A DNA stretch of 40,522 nucleotides, taken from assembly GCF_046480435.1 (NCBI RefSeq), contig NZ_PKGC01000033.1; one strand, 5' to 3'. The DNA comes from Limnospira platensis (GTDB lineage Bacteria > Cyanobacteriota > Cyanobacteriia > Cyanobacteriales > Microcoleaceae). Below, in pieces: positions 1-8,901 of the stretch. Position numbers and translations under genes: made by a program. A model generated the notes under the pieces. That model was not told where the DNA came from, did no database searches, and was given only the letters and a program-made list of their open reading frames with translations. Numbering within the stretch: position 1 is the first letter of the stretch; the number at the start of each line of letters is the position of its first letter.

Positions 1-9
1 CACCGGGTG

Positions 10-66
10 GGGGCGGGTTTATTTATACCCTCGTAGTCCGACATAATTAACAGCAGAACCCGCCCC
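10..66. repeat. Inverted repeat downstream of the amidase gene
   Basis: GGGGCGGGTT at 10-19 is the exact reverse complement of AACCCGCCCC at 57-66, giving 10-bp arms around a 37-nt loop. It lies 11 bp beyond the stop codon of the minus-strand amidase gene, so it could act as a 3' hairpin. There is no U-tract, so a dispersed palindromic repeat is equally likely. Confidence 0.5.
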
Positions 67-77
67 TACGTTATTCA

Positions 78-1916
78 TTATGCGGAACCTGCCACCCTGG
101 ACTCTACCCATTCCACAATAGCATCAGCCAAAGTAGTCGCTAATTTCCGCTGTTCAACCGGGTTAATAATCCATTCAAACTCTTCGGGATTAATCATAAA
201 CCCTAATTCTAATAATAGCGAAGGGGTAACAGAAGGACGAGTTAGGGCGAGATTATTCCAAAACACACCATAGGAAGGTCGATCCAATTTTTCCACTAAA
301 TAATTGTGCAGAAAAACCGCTAAATTGTGGGCTTGGGGATGAAACCAAAACATCCCAACTCCCTTGGTATTGATAGCATCTCCATTATCCGGTAAAGCAT
401 TATAATGAATCGACAAAGCCAGATCCGGTTTTTGTTTATTAATCATTTCCACCCGTTCATGAGGCCATAAATCATCATCACCCTCCCGGGTCATAAACAC
501 GGTTGCACCCCGTTTAATTAATTCACTTTGCAACAAAGAAGACATTATCAAAGCGACATCTTTTTCTGGGTATCCTGTGGGTCCTCTCGCCCCTAAATCC
601 TCATCACTACCATGTCCGGGGTCTAGTAAAATTTTCACCCCCGTTAGAGGTCTTCCCCGGCGAATAGATGCCAGAAAACTAGCATTATCTAATGCACCTA
701 ATTCTGGGGGATGTTTAAGGGATAAAACTAAAGTTGTGCCCGCATAATTAACTTCATATCCCCACTGCTGAGAAGTTCTAAAATGGAAAGTATATTGAAC
801 CGCCGCTTGAGTGTCTCCCATGGGTGAGAGAACTGGTTGCCAGTCCATCCGTTCAATTAATGGGTTATCATCAAAGCGGATAGTATCAGTTTGGGCAGTT
901 GTATTATGCAGAGTAATTGTTAAGGTTCGATCGCCTTGTTGAATACTAATAGGAACCGGAACTTGTAAAGGAAAATAAACCTTAGTCCATTGTCCATCTC
1001 GGCGCGAACTAGCGCTACGAATCATTGAATTAGGAGGAATGGAACCAGAGAAAAGCCGCGTTTCATCAGCTTTTATCCAGCCACCATAGTCCAGACGTAA
1101 ATAATCTCCATCCCTACCAGTAATGCGCGCCCGGGTTCCTTTGGGGAGGGGAGTTAGACGGGAATAAGTAGTGCTAGGTCCGGTTCTGGCGACCCCTGCA
1201 TCGACAATTACTTCCGCGATTTCAAATTGAGTCGGAGACAAAATAGAGACGGTTCCGGTGGCTGTTTGGGTGACGGTTTCACCATTGAGAATAAGTTGAT
1301 ATCGGGGTTGACCTAAATCGATCGCCTTCCGATTATCAGCAAAATCAGTATCTGGGGAAATAGTGGCGCATCCCCCGAACTTTCCCCCTATATTTATAGG
1401 TTGGTTCGTGCCAGTCAAAACCGCCTTATTATCAGGAAGTTGCCGACTTTCACTTTGCTTAAATAGCGGGATAGTTTCCCCGGCAATATCCACGGAAACT
1501 TCGGCGTTAGGAGGTGCGATCGCACTAAAACAAAGCATTTCCCCTGGCAGTCGGGAAATGGGGCTAGAAGGGGTCAAGGATTCCGGCACAAACGCTATTC
1601 CATCCGGGATAGGTGGTTGATTAGAAATCCGGGTAATAGTGCGCCGAATTTCCTGATCACCGTGGCGCAGGATAAATTCATTTTCCCCTAATTCCAGAGG
1701 AAAACTGGGGGCGAAATGTCCCCCTTGACTGCGATCGATAACTTGACCATTGATTAATACCTCACCCTGGGGGGCGGCGGTTCCAATTAGAAAAATGCGA
1801 TCGGATATAGTCCTATGTTGGTTAGGAGGATACGCTACAAATAAAGGCTGTTCTGCTAATGCTGGAGTGATCATCACTAAAGCAAAGACTATTAATCCTA
1901 ATAGAATTCTTTTCAT
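78..1916 (-). CDS. N-acetylmuramoyl-L-alanine amidase (Amidase_3) with SH3b-like domain, exported
   Basis: This zinc amidase cleaves the bond between MurNAc and L-Ala in peptidoglycan, acting in the periplasm during cell separation or wall turnover. From the ATG at 1916 it is 612 residues; that start puts a clean signal peptide (MKRILLGLIVFALV..., cut after about residue 20) at the N terminus, whereas starting at 1961 would bury it. A bacterial SH3-like segment lies around residues 233-290 (VDAGVARTGPSTTYSRL...GGWIK). The C-terminal ~180 residues are Amidase_3: zinc ligands are visible as DPGHG, the E of YPEKD and SIHYNA, with the catalytic Glu in LLLELGFM. The middle resembles AMIN-type beta domains but is not a clear match. 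It stands alone on the minus strand. Family assignment is firm; the exact cellular role is inferred. Confidence 0.9.
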   Translation of the reverse strand: MKRILLGLIVFALVMITPALAEQPLFVAYPPNQHRTISDRIFLIGTAAPQGEVLINGQVIDRSQGGHFAPSFPLELGENEFILRHGDQEIRRTITRISNQPPIPDGIAFVPESLTPSSPISRLPGEMLCFSAIAPPNAEVSVDIAGETIPLFKQSESRQLPDNKAVLTGTNQPINIGGKFGGCATISPDTDFADNRKAIDLGQPRYQLILNGETVTQTATGTVSILSPTQFEIAEVIVDAGVARTGPSTTYSRLTPLPKGTRARITGRDGDYLRLDYGGWIKADETRLFSGSIPPNSMIRSASSRRDGQWTKVYFPLQVPVPISIQQGDRTLTITLHNTTAQTDTIRFDDNPLIERMDWQPVLSPMGDTQAAVQYTFHFRTSQQWGYEVNYAGTTLVLSLKHPPELGALDNASFLASIRRGRPLTGVKILLDPGHGSDEDLGARGPTGYPEKDVALIMSSLLQSELIKRGATVFMTREGDDDLWPHERVEMINKQKPDLALSIHYNALPDNGDAINTKGVGMFWFHPQAHNLAVFLHNYLVEKLDRPSYGVFWNNLALTRPSVTPSLLLELGFMINPEEFEWIINPVEQRKLATTLADAIVEWVESRVAGSA

Positions 1917-2099
1917 AAGTGCTAACAATTCTAATGGTCTCACTGCTATGGATTTTTTCAAAAGGCGATCGCCCTTTCCGGGGCTGATGAACCCCCCTGT
2001 TCATAGCAAATCCCTACTGCTATCCCAAATTCTAGCAGCAGGGAGTGAAGATGACCACTGTTTAGTTAATAGTTAATTCCACAGAACCCCATTCCCCAT

Positions 2100-3065
2100 T
2101 TACGCAATCGGTCGCGCATAGAATGAAACCCCTTGACCGATGAAATTAGGTAAATCATTAGCAAATGCTGCTTGATTTGGATCAATCGTATAGAAATGAC
2201 CATTAGTATCCAGATTAAACGCCCTGAATACTGGTAATGCACCAGCTACAGGAGACGAAAAAACCCGAATCGAAGTTCCCGGATCATCTGGTACCCATTC
2301 TTGCAGAGTTTGCACAAAATTAATTTCCCCGGGATTGCTGGCATAGAAAAAACCACCCTGGGAGTTTCTAAAGCGTTGCAAAACCGTATCTCCCTCTGAT
2401 ACAAATTCAAACCCCTCATTCACAAATCTTTGTGGATTGCTGGCTAAGGTGTTTTTTTCCATTTGATCAGCCGTGAAAATATGGGAACCCGCCTCAGAAT
2501 CCCAGAATCTAGCTACACCTGTCAAAGGATCAACATCGGGATTGGTGGCGAACTCATTAGGTCCTAAAATTCCCCCATTAGCAATATCTGGGGGGTTTAA
2601 ATTTCCTAAATCCACACTGACCGCTAATTGATAGTCTTGGGGTAGTTCTCCAGTCGGCGGAAATGTGCTAGTATCCGGCAGAGGATCGTAACTTGTTACC
2701 CGCACTAAATACCGGGAAACTCCATCGGCTCTCAGGGTACTCGGTGCCCCTAAACCTGTGCCAAATTCAATCTGACCTGGCGCAATAGTGGCGTTCCGGT
2801 TTCCCAAGGCGCGATCATCATTGGCGGCGATTGGACTTTGACCAGGGAAAGGAGCAGTATCATTAGGCCCAAGTTGGAAGACTTTCACAATTGGGTCATA
2901 TTGCATTGTATTAAATGCGTCTACAGCGATCGAAATATTCGCATTGGGAAAGGTAGGCTGAATAATATAATCATCGTAGCGAGTCAGCAAGGCTGGATTA
3001 CGCAGAGACGGACTAGCCGGATCGGTGGCGCTTAATTGTTCTCGGACAACTTGAGCATTAGTCAT
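2100..3065 (-). CDS. Protein with C-terminal DUF5648-like repeats, function unknown
   Basis: This is a 321-residue protein starting MTNAQVVREQL, with a strong GAGGAG ribosome-binding site just upstream. The N-terminal half is rich in Asn, Pro and Asp and has no signal peptide; it looks like a beta-rich pre-peptidase-like region (VDAFNTMQYDPIVKVFQLGPN..., YLVRVTSYDP). The C-terminal half (about residues 180-321) has the pattern of the DUF5648 repeat: ARFWDSEAGSHIFTAD...NEGFEFVSEGDTVLQRFRN, then FRAFNLDTNGHFYTIDP...GQGVSFYARP. DUF5648 often occurs in secreted proteins. Export here would need a leaderless route such as a C-terminal signal, which is inference. It is monocistronic, separated by about 330 bp from hisG. 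Its function cannot be named. Confidence 0.75.
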   Translation of the reverse strand: MTNAQVVREQLSATDPASPSLRNPALLTRYDDYIIQPTFPNANISIAVDAFNTMQYDPIVKVFQLGPNDTAPFPGQSPIAANDDRALGNRNATIAPGQIEFGTGLGAPSTLRADGVSRYLVRVTSYDPLPDTSTFPPTGELPQDYQLAVSVDLGNLNPPDIANGGILGPNEFATNPDVDPLTGVARFWDSEAGSHIFTADQMEKNTLASNPQRFVNEGFEFVSEGDTVLQRFRNSQGGFFYASNPGEINFVQTLQEWVPDDPGTSIRVFSSPVAGALPVFRAFNLDTNGHFYTIDPNQAAFANDLPNFIGQGVSFYARPIA

Positions 3066-3398
3066 TTTTTACGACTCCTCATCATAAATATTGCACCGAA
3101 TCATAGCCATAATACCGACACCTGTTGGGAGTTGGTAGTTTTAGGGATTCCGTAAACTATGGCTCACACCATCGTTTATACCACATTTTTTATCAGGTGA
3201 AGATTAAGTTTTTCTTAACCCACCTGACCCGCCAGTGGTTATGGTTTTCCCTGACCATTCACTCCCTTAGTCCCTGGGGGAAATGCACTTTAATACCAGG
3301 TAGTTAATCAGGGTTAATCACCAACTAATTACCATTAACTCAACCTCCGACTAAACCATCCCCATATATGCGATCGCACTGTGAGTAATGCTCAGTGA
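3066..3398. other. 333-bp intergenic region with a two-part hairpin
   Basis: No credible gene is seen. A compound hairpin occupies 3193-3227: TCAGGTG (3193-3199) pairs with CACCTGA (3221-3227), and inside it TTAAG-TTTTT-CTTAA forms a second stem. It lies downstream of hisG and upstream of the DUF5648 gene, both on the minus strand. Neither strand has a U-run after the outer stem, so a classic terminator is not supported; an operator or RNA processing site is possible. Confidence 0.4.
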
Positions 3399-4043
3399 TT
3401 AGACAGTTACCAAAATCTGCGATCGCACCTGTGCAATCAACTCATTTAAACCATCAGAATTTAACCGATAGCTGAGGGGATGAGCAATTAGTTGAGCCGT
3501 ACTTTGAAACAACACCTCAATTTCCACTAAGCCATTTTCCTGTAGTGTGCGACCCGTTGACACCAAATCCACGATCGCCTCAGACATTCCCGTAATTGGC
3601 CCTAATTCAACCGACCCATAAAGTGGTACAATCTCCACAGGTAAATCAATGCTATCAAAATATTCACTAGCACAGTGAACAAACTTAGAAGCCACTCGGC
3701 TATGGGGAGGGAGTTGCACCGGACGGCTATAGGGGCTAGATTTTTTCACAGCTACCGACATCCGACATCCACCAAATTGGAGATCAACCACAGAAGCCAC
3801 CTGAGAACGCTTTTCCCGCAGAACATCATAGCCCACGATTCCCAATTGCGCCTGACCATATTCTACATAAACAGGCACATCCTGGGCTCGTACCAGCAAA
3901 GCCTTAGCCGTTTTCGTCGGATCTTCAATCTGTAATTGGCGATTAGCCGAATCCAGAAAAGCGCTAAAATCCAGTCCAACCGCTTTGAACAAACCAATAC
4001 TATCTTTCAGTAAAGCGCCTTTAGGAAGTGCAACAGTAATCAT
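3399..4043 (-). CDS. hisG: ATP phosphoribosyltransferase, short form
   Basis: HisG joins ATP and PRPP to form phosphoribosyl-ATP, the first committed step of histidine synthesis in the cytoplasm. The protein is 214 residues from the ATG at 4043 (MITVALPKGALL); a GTG two codons upstream at 4049 is a weaker alternative. Family signatures are visible: ALPKGAL at the N terminus, the LGIVGYDVL segment, and the PRPP-binding region ITGMSEAIVDLVSTGRTLQENGL. The length matches the short HisGS form, which lacks the C-terminal regulatory domain and in known systems needs the partner HisZ. No hisZ or other his gene is adjacent, which is normal for cyanobacteria, where his genes are dispersed. Confidence 0.95.
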   Translation of the reverse strand: MITVALPKGALLKDSIGLFKAVGLDFSAFLDSANRQLQIEDPTKTAKALLVRAQDVPVYVEYGQAQLGIVGYDVLREKRSQVASVVDLQFGGCRMSVAVKKSSPYSRPVQLPPHSRVASKFVHCASEYFDSIDLPVEIVPLYGSVELGPITGMSEAIVDLVSTGRTLQENGLVEIEVLFQSTAQLIAHPLSYRLNSDGLNELIAQVRSQILVTV

Positions 4044-4127
4044 AATCACTTCGGAAATTTATTTAACCATGAGTTAGCTTAACCTTAGTCGAACAATATT
4101 GATACAATTTGACTAAATCTTTCCGTT

Positions 4128-4153
4128 GAAGCCTCCCCCGAAAGGACGGCTTC
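4128..4153. repeat. Hairpin in hisG/response-regulator intergenic region
   Basis: GAAGCC (4128-4133) and GGCTTC (4148-4153) form a perfect stem that extends through TCC/GGA with one bulged base, capped by CCCGAAA. It resembles the subterminal hairpins at ends of cyanobacterial IS200/IS605 elements, and the following ~100 bp contain no gene. A relic of such an element end is possible but unproven; a simple 5' UTR structure of either flanking gene is the alternative. Confidence 0.35.
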
Positions 4154-4293
4154 CTATTCCTTCCCCATGTACTGTTTTAGGGTGGACAGGGGGATAACTA
4201 GGGCGACCATGAGCCTAGTTGCTACCAGTCGCCGAGAATCACCTCACCTGTAGCTTACCAGGTGAGTACATCAACAAATTTAGCTTAATATTC

Positions 4294-4977
4294 ATGCGGA
4301 TTCTACTTGTAGATGACGAAGTGGAATTAACCAATTCCCTCAGTCGCGCCCTCAGTCGAGAAGGTTATACAGTCGATAAGGCTTATGAAGGTATACAAGC
4401 CGGGACTCTCGCCCAAAATCATCACTATGACCTATTGATTCTCGATTGGATGTTACCCCATCAATCAGGATTAGAAATTTGCGCCCAATTGCGATCGCAG
4501 CAAAACCGCACCCCCATACTATTTCTCACCGCCAAAGATACCCTAGACGACCGAGTTAAAGGACTAGACGCGGGCGCAGACGATTATTTAGTCAAACCCT
4601 TTGAACTGCGGGAACTACTAGCCAGAGTCAGGGCGCTATTGCGTCGCCCTCCTATTTTAGATTCCACAGTCACCTCTAACCGCCTACAATTCGGCGATCT
4701 GCAATTCGATTGTGAAACTCAATTAGCCTATCGTGGACAAAAAGCGATCGAATTATCAGAAAAGGAAAGCCAATTACTACAGTATCTCATGCGCCACCCC
4801 GGACAACTCCTCACCCACACCGAAATTCACCAACACCTATGGGGGGAAACAGACAAAAAACCCAGCAGCAACGTCCTAGCCGCCCAAATTCGTCTCCTGC
4901 GGCGCAAAATCGAACTACCGGGCGCTGTCCCCCTCGTCCACACAGTCTATGGAAAAGGATATCGATTTGGAGAATAG
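4294..4977 (+). CDS. OmpR/PhoB-family response regulator, orphan
   Basis: A two-component response regulator that probably binds DNA when phosphorylated. It is 227 residues from the ATG at 4294 (MRILLVDDEVEL); the longer frame back to 4219 adds a non-homologous extension. The receiver domain spans about residues 1-118, with the acidic pocket D7/D8, phosphoacceptor D51 (LILDWMLP), the switch Thr in FLTAKD and the conserved Lys in YLVKPF. A winged-helix domain follows (about 130-225: ELSEKESQLLQYLMRHPGQLLTHTEI...RRKIE...VHTVYGKGYRF). It resembles cyanobacterial RppA/NrsR-type regulators. No histidine kinase is nearby, and the neighbours are on the opposite strand, so its partner and targets cannot be read from context. 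Confidence 0.93.
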   Translation: MRILLVDDEVELTNSLSRALSREGYTVDKAYEGIQAGTLAQNHHYDLLILDWMLPHQSGLEICAQLRSQQNRTPILFLTAKDTLDDRVKGLDAGADDYLVKPFELRELLARVRALLRRPPILDSTVTSNRLQFGDLQFDCETQLAYRGQKAIELSEKESQLLQYLMRHPGQLLTHTEIHQHLWGETDKKPSSNVLAAQIRLLRRKIELPGAVPLVHTVYGKGYRFGE

Positions 4978-4997
4978 TTTTTCATCCCCGACTCTGA

Positions 4998-6065
4998 CTA
5001 CTTCTGTTCAGGATGAGATGCACCTGGTAAATTTTCACCCATCTTATTGATAGCAGCAATCATAAGATATAAACGCCCCACATCCCGCTGATTAAAATAA
5101 AAAACTAAGCGGGGTAGATGTTCCGTTTCATCCCCTAATTCCTTGGGAAGGGCTCGGCTTTTTTCTATGCGTCCCTGCGAGAGAATATCCTTAAACTCTT
5201 GATTGAGATATTCGACCTGTTCATCACTCAGTTCAGAATTTAGGCGCATCACAAATAAATCTCCCACATAGCGACTAGAGTGATACACCTGGTAAAAATC
5301 AGCGATCGCCGCCTCTGCTACAGCCAAATCATCTGTAATCGTGTAGATACTAGGATCATCCTGGGAAATAAAACCCCGGCGCAAAAGCTGTTTTCTGACA
5401 AATTCTTGCCAATCATACCAATAATCTCCCCCAGGATGGTCAATCAAAATCACCGGAGCCGGGCCAAACTTTCCCGTTTGAGCCAAAGTCAAACCCTCCC
5501 AAGTTTCGTCCAAAGTGCCAAAACCACCCGGAAACATAGCCAAAGCGTCACTTTCCCGCAGAAAAAACAATTTCCGGGTGAAAAAATACTTAAACTTAAT
5601 CAGCTTAGGATCTCCCTCAATGTAGGGATTAGAAAACTGCTCAAACGGGAGTTTGATATTTAAACCAAACGATCGCTCTGCACCCGCACCCAAATTAGCC
5701 GCCTCCATAATTCCGCCGCCAGCCCCTGTTAGCACCATAAATCCCTGCTGAGTCATCGCGCGCGCTAACTCTACCGCCATATCATATTCCGGCGCTGTTG
5801 GTGAAGTTCTCGCCGAACCAAAAATGCAGATTTTGCGAATATGGCGATAAGGGTAAAAAATCTCAAATCCCTGCTCCATATCTAACACAGCAGACGAGAG
5901 AATTTTCCAATCCAAAGACTCAATATCTGATTGTGCTATACGCACCAGGCTAGAAAGCGATCGCACAATCCATTTTTCGTGCTTTAATGCCGGTAGCTCA
6001 TCAATCAGTTGGTTAATCTCTCTCTTGAGAGATGCCAGCGTATCTCCATTTCCAGAAGCATTCAT
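4998..6065 (-). CDS. LOG-family protein (lysine-decarboxylase-like nucleotide phosphoribohydrolase)
   Basis: This is a 355-residue member of the TIGR00730/LOG family, whose studied members hydrolyse nucleoside 5'-monophosphates and, with cytokinin precursors, release the free base. Family motifs are visible: GSARTSP, GAGGGIMEAANLGA (PGGGxMEA-like) and the signature PGGFGTLDETWE. The N-terminal ~80 residues (LKREINQLIDELPALKHEKWIVRSL) are helical and typical of the longer cyanobacterial version. The start at 6065 (MNASGNGD) is preferred because homologues begin shortly before the conserved helix; an upstream start at 6149 would add 28 residues. It converges with the response regulator, 20 bp stop to stop. 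The substrate in this organism is unknown. Confidence 0.88.
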   Translation of the reverse strand: MNASGNGDTLASLKREINQLIDELPALKHEKWIVRSLSSLVRIAQSDIESLDWKILSSAVLDMEQGFEIFYPYRHIRKICIFGSARTSPTAPEYDMAVELARAMTQQGFMVLTGAGGGIMEAANLGAGAERSFGLNIKLPFEQFSNPYIEGDPKLIKFKYFFTRKLFFLRESDALAMFPGGFGTLDETWEGLTLAQTGKFGPAPVILIDHPGGDYWYDWQEFVRKQLLRRGFISQDDPSIYTITDDLAVAEAAIADFYQVYHSSRYVGDLFVMRLNSELSDEQVEYLNQEFKDILSQGRIEKSRALPKELGDETEHLPRLVFYFNQRDVGRLYLMIAAINKMGENLPGASHPEQK

Positions 6066-6507
6066 AAAATCAGAACAACTGACAACAATTTGCCCTATAT
6101 TTTGCAGTTTTCCAGGGCCATCTATTGACAAATTACCAAATTCCGCCAATCAAACCTAAAAATCCCAGGAAAAGAGGCAGGCGGGACAACCCGCTTGCCG
6201 ACTCTCCACCGTGGGCCTGTAAAGACAGNNNNNNNNNNNNNNNNNNNNNNNNNNNNNNNNNNNNNNNNNNNNNNNNNNNNNNNNNNNNNNNNNNNNNNNN
6301 NNNNNNNNNNNNNNNNNNNNNNNNNNNNNNNAATGGTGCAGGTAGAATAGGGATAGTTTGCCTATAGGCGGGAAATTTCCGTAACACCTTACGCGCATTA
6401 ATTAGGGGTCGAGATTAGGTTGAAGAACCTTTAATCCCGATGAAACCTGATTCTCAGCTCATCACATATAAAGCCCTTCATCCCAAGTTTCCGGTCTAGC
6501 CCATGGT
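6066..6507. other. Intergenic region containing assembly gap (N at 6229-6331)
   Basis: The region lies between the LOG gene start and the trxA stop. It contains a GC-rich inverted stretch (GGCGGGACAACCCGCTTGCC at 6179-6198, where GCGGG pairs with CCCGC) and 103 unresolved bases. No gene is seen in the readable parts. The region should hold the LOG promoter. The N length may not be the true gap size, because two other gaps in this window appear to hide only 2-3 bases. Confidence 0.7.
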
Positions 6508-6831
6508 TTAAAGGTACTTTTCTAATGTATTAGCAAGGGTACTTTTAGGAACCGCTCCCACCACCATATCGACCCGTTGGCCGCCTTTAAAGATCATTAA
6601 TGTGGGAATACTGCGAATTCCATATTGACTCGCTACCTGGGGATTTTCATCAGTATTGAGCTTAACAACTTTAATCTGTCCATCGTACTGCTGTGCAATT
6701 TCCTCAACTACAGGGGCGACCATGCGACACGGGCCACACCAAGGAGCCCAGAAATCCACCAGCACCGGAAGTGCGCTTTCCAGTACATCCTGCTCAAAGG
6801 TGCTATCAGTAACTTCTACGGCTGTTGACAT
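6508..6831 (-). CDS. trxA: Thioredoxin
   Basis: A 107-residue m-type thioredoxin that reduces disulfides of target proteins in the cytoplasm, taking electrons from thioredoxin reductase (ferredoxin- or NADPH-dependent). The redox motif WCGPC is at residues 31-35 (Cys32 and Cys35), with the usual D26, the cis-Pro segment SIPTLMIF and the C-terminal Gly motif VGAVPK. The ATG at 6831 is favoured: an AAGG ribosome site sits about 10 nt upstream. A TTG three codons earlier at 6840 is the alternative. The gene lies downstream of guaB3 on the same strand, but a 366-bp spacer suggests its own promoter. Confidence 0.96.
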   Translation of the reverse strand: MSTAVEVTDSTFEQDVLESALPVLVDFWAPWCGPCRMVAPVVEEIAQQYDGQIKVVKLNTDENPQVASQYGIRSIPTLMIFKGGQRVDMVVGAVPKSTLANTLEKYL

Positions 6832-7197
6832 TCCTTCCAATCCTTAATCTAATCGTAAGTTATTCTACCACCAAACCAACTGGGGCAGAATTAGCAATTT
6901 TGTCCCGATGGTTCTGATACCAGGCTGTACAAAAGACTACAGCATATCGAAGTTAATCATATCAGGCGATCGCCAAAAATTTTGGCTAACCTAAACGATT
7001 ACCCAATTAAGAAACCGCCCGAACCGTAGGTCCAGGCGGAGTGTGGTGTGAGGAGTGAACGGAAACATTTGTCTCCGCCACTTCTATTGTGGCACTATTT
7101 CGCCAATAATTCCAGGGGGTAGCACTAATTTTTACGATACTTAATCAGACCACCCCCGCCAACATCAGCCACCCCAGCACCCAAAGCCCAATAATTG
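6832..7197. other. 366-bp spacer between guaB3 and trxA
   Basis: No gene is seen on either strand. One HIP1 octamer lies near 6965, and there is GC-rich sequence around 7020-7090. The region must contain the trxA promoter unless trxA is read through from guaB3, but I see no convincing consensus hexamer pair and no clear terminator after guaB3. Confidence 0.5.
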
Positions 7198-8361
7198 CTA
7201 CTTACCCATTCCCAATTGTTGTGCCTTTTGATAGACCTTACCCTCAGTCAACAGCGAAGGAGCAATCACCACCTCTACCTGCTGCATTTCTTTGATAGTC
7301 TTCGCTCCCAAAGTTCCCATACTCGTTTTTAGAGCCCCCAGCAGGTTGTGAGTCCCATCATCCAACTGAGCCGGACCCCGGAGAATTTGCTCCAATGTTC
7401 CCGTAGAACCCACCTGAATCCGTGTTCCCCTCGGAAGCACCGGACTAGGAGTAGCCATACCCCAGTGAAATCCCCGTCCCGGAGATTCCTCAGCACGAGC
7501 AAAAGGAGAACCAATCATCACACCATCAGCACCGCAAGCAATACACTTACAGATATCGCCCCCAGTAATTAATCCTCCATCAGCAATCACAGAAACATAA
7601 CGGCCAGTTTCCTGATAAAACTGATCACGAGCCGCAGCACAATCAGCCACCGCCGTCGCTTGGGGAACTCCTACCCCTAACACACCACGAGAAGTACAAG
7701 CCGCACCCGGTCCAATACCCACCAATATTCCCACCGCTCCCGCTTTCATTAGGTTGAGCGCCACCTCATAAGTGACACAGTTCCCTAAAACCACCGGGAT
7801 GGGCATATTTTTACAAAACTCAGCCAAATCTAACGGAGTCACCGATTCTGGGGACAGAAAAGCCGTTGAAACCACCGTAGCTTGCACAAAAAATAAGTCT
7901 GCTCCCGCCTTCGCAACAGCATCACCATATTTACTGGCTCCCGCTGGAGTAGCGCTAACCGCTGCTATACCGCCCTGAGCCTTAATTTCTGCAATCCGTT
8001 TTTTAATCAGTTCTGGCTTAATCGGTTCAGCATAGAGTTCTTGCATCAATGTCACAAACTCCGTTTTTCCCACCGACACAATCCGATCTAAAATCGGGTT
8101 GGGATCTTCATAACGGGTCTGGATGCCCTCTAAGTTCAGAACCCCCAACGCACCGATTTGGCTCAGTTTCGCCGCCATATTCACGTCTACCACGCTATCC
8201 ATCGCACTGGCAATAATCGGAATTTCTCGGTTAATATTGCCAATTGTCCAACTGGTATCCGCTAAACTTGGATCAAGGGTTCGAGGGCCAGGAACTAGGG
8301 CAATTTCATCAATTCCGTATGCTCGACGAGCCTTTTTGCCACGCCCAATTACAATATCCAC
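7198..8361 (-). CDS. guaB3: GuaB3-family IMP dehydrogenase-related protein
   Basis: The gene encodes a 387-residue TIM-barrel protein of the GuaB3 family, which oxidises IMP to XMP in guanine-nucleotide synthesis in cyanobacteria. No CBS-domain insert is present, in line with the ~390-residue GuaB3 size (canonical GuaB is ~490). Visible signatures are IASAMDSVVD at the N-terminal barrel, the nucleotide loop GPGAACTSRGVLGVGVPQ with the catalytic Cys, DGGLITGGDICKCIACGADGVMIGSPFA, and the C-terminal LKTSMGTLGA. The start is taken as the GTG at 8361 (VDIVIGRGKKARRAYGIDEIALVPG), matching where homologues begin; a second GTG at 8382 would add seven residues. It has a single-gene arrangement with trxA 366 bp downstream. 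Confidence 0.92.
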   Translation of the reverse strand: MDIVIGRGKKARRAYGIDEIALVPGPRTLDPSLADTSWTIGNINREIPIIASAMDSVVDVNMAAKLSQIGALGVLNLEGIQTRYEDPNPILDRIVSVGKTEFVTLMQELYAEPIKPELIKKRIAEIKAQGGIAAVSATPAGASKYGDAVAKAGADLFFVQATVVSTAFLSPESVTPLDLAEFCKNMPIPVVLGNCVTYEVALNLMKAGAVGILVGIGPGAACTSRGVLGVGVPQATAVADCAAARDQFYQETGRYVSVIADGGLITGGDICKCIACGADGVMIGSPFARAEESPGRGFHWGMATPSPVLPRGTRIQVGSTGTLEQILRGPAQLDDGTHNLLGALKTSMGTLGAKTIKEMQQVEVVIAPSLLTEGKVYQKAQQLGMGK

Positions 8362-8530
8362 TTCTTTACAGGTTCCTAACACTATTTAGTTAGCCTATCA
8401 AATTATCAAAATTGGTGGTGCATATCAACTCGATATCTTACCCACACCCCCGACCCCCGCCCTTAGTGCCCCCGCCTAGAACCCATCTTCACTCTTAACA
8501 GATTAATTTTGGGTTAAGTTTTGCATTTAG

Positions 8531-8598
8531 NNNNNNNNNNNNNNNNNNNNNNNNNNNNNNNNNNNNNNNNNNNNNNNNNNNNNNNNNNNNNNNNNNNN
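8531..8598. other. Assembly gap (68 N)
   Basis: A run of unresolved bases between the guaB3 promoter region and the small gene at 8666. The readable flanks (8362-8530 and 8599-8665) show no gene. The true length is unknown. Confidence 0.95.
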
Positions 8599-8665
8599 TT
8601 GAATATTTTGGGATCTATCGCTAGGCTAATTATAAGTCAATCTTTTCTCTTGATAAGTTATCCCT

Positions 8666-8842
8666 ATGAGTACCACCCGCACTGACCGCAACCGCAGCAC
8701 TATCCCTAATTCCAACCATGATCAAAATTTTGACTTTGACCAGTGGGTGAAAGCTGTCAAACCTCAGCTTATGGCTGCATTGCGTGCTAATAACCCTATT
8801 AGTGAGCTGCACACAAATGGTAGATATCACCAAAAAAGATAG
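8666..8842 (+). CDS. Small conserved cyanobacterial protein, 58 residues
   Basis: The frame starts MSTTRTDRNRSTIPNSN and continues with an amphipathic helical segment NFDFDQWVKAVKPQLMAALRAN, ending ...GRYHQKR. The block FDFDxWAxAVKxQLxAxL is familiar from short hypothetical proteins in cyanobacteria, which is the main support. There is no signal peptide or membrane segment, and the protein is basic overall at its ends. The ribosome-binding site is weak. The opposite strand has a frame of similar length, but without a recognisable motif. Function is unknown. It lies between an assembly gap and a hairpin, with no obvious operon partner. Confidence 0.65.
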   Translation: MSTTRTDRNRSTIPNSNHDQNFDFDQWVKAVKPQLMAALRANNPISELHTNGRYHQKR

Positions 8843-8901
8843 CGATTGATAACAGGGTATTTTTATTAAAATTTATTCTGTTTATATGTCAAGACAAACT
8901 G

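Noticed and set aside
1516..1523. Frequent GCGATCGC octamers as regulatory sites
   Set aside because: These are HIP1 sequences, spread through genes and spacers alike in many cyanobacteria; they are a genomic signature rather than local operators.
1750..2076. A plus-strand 108-residue frame over the amidase start
   Set aside because: It is antisense to the amidase signal-peptide region with no homology-like pattern.
3125..3307. A 60-residue frame in the hisG downstream spacer
   Set aside because: No motif, no ribosome-binding site, and it overlaps a hairpin.
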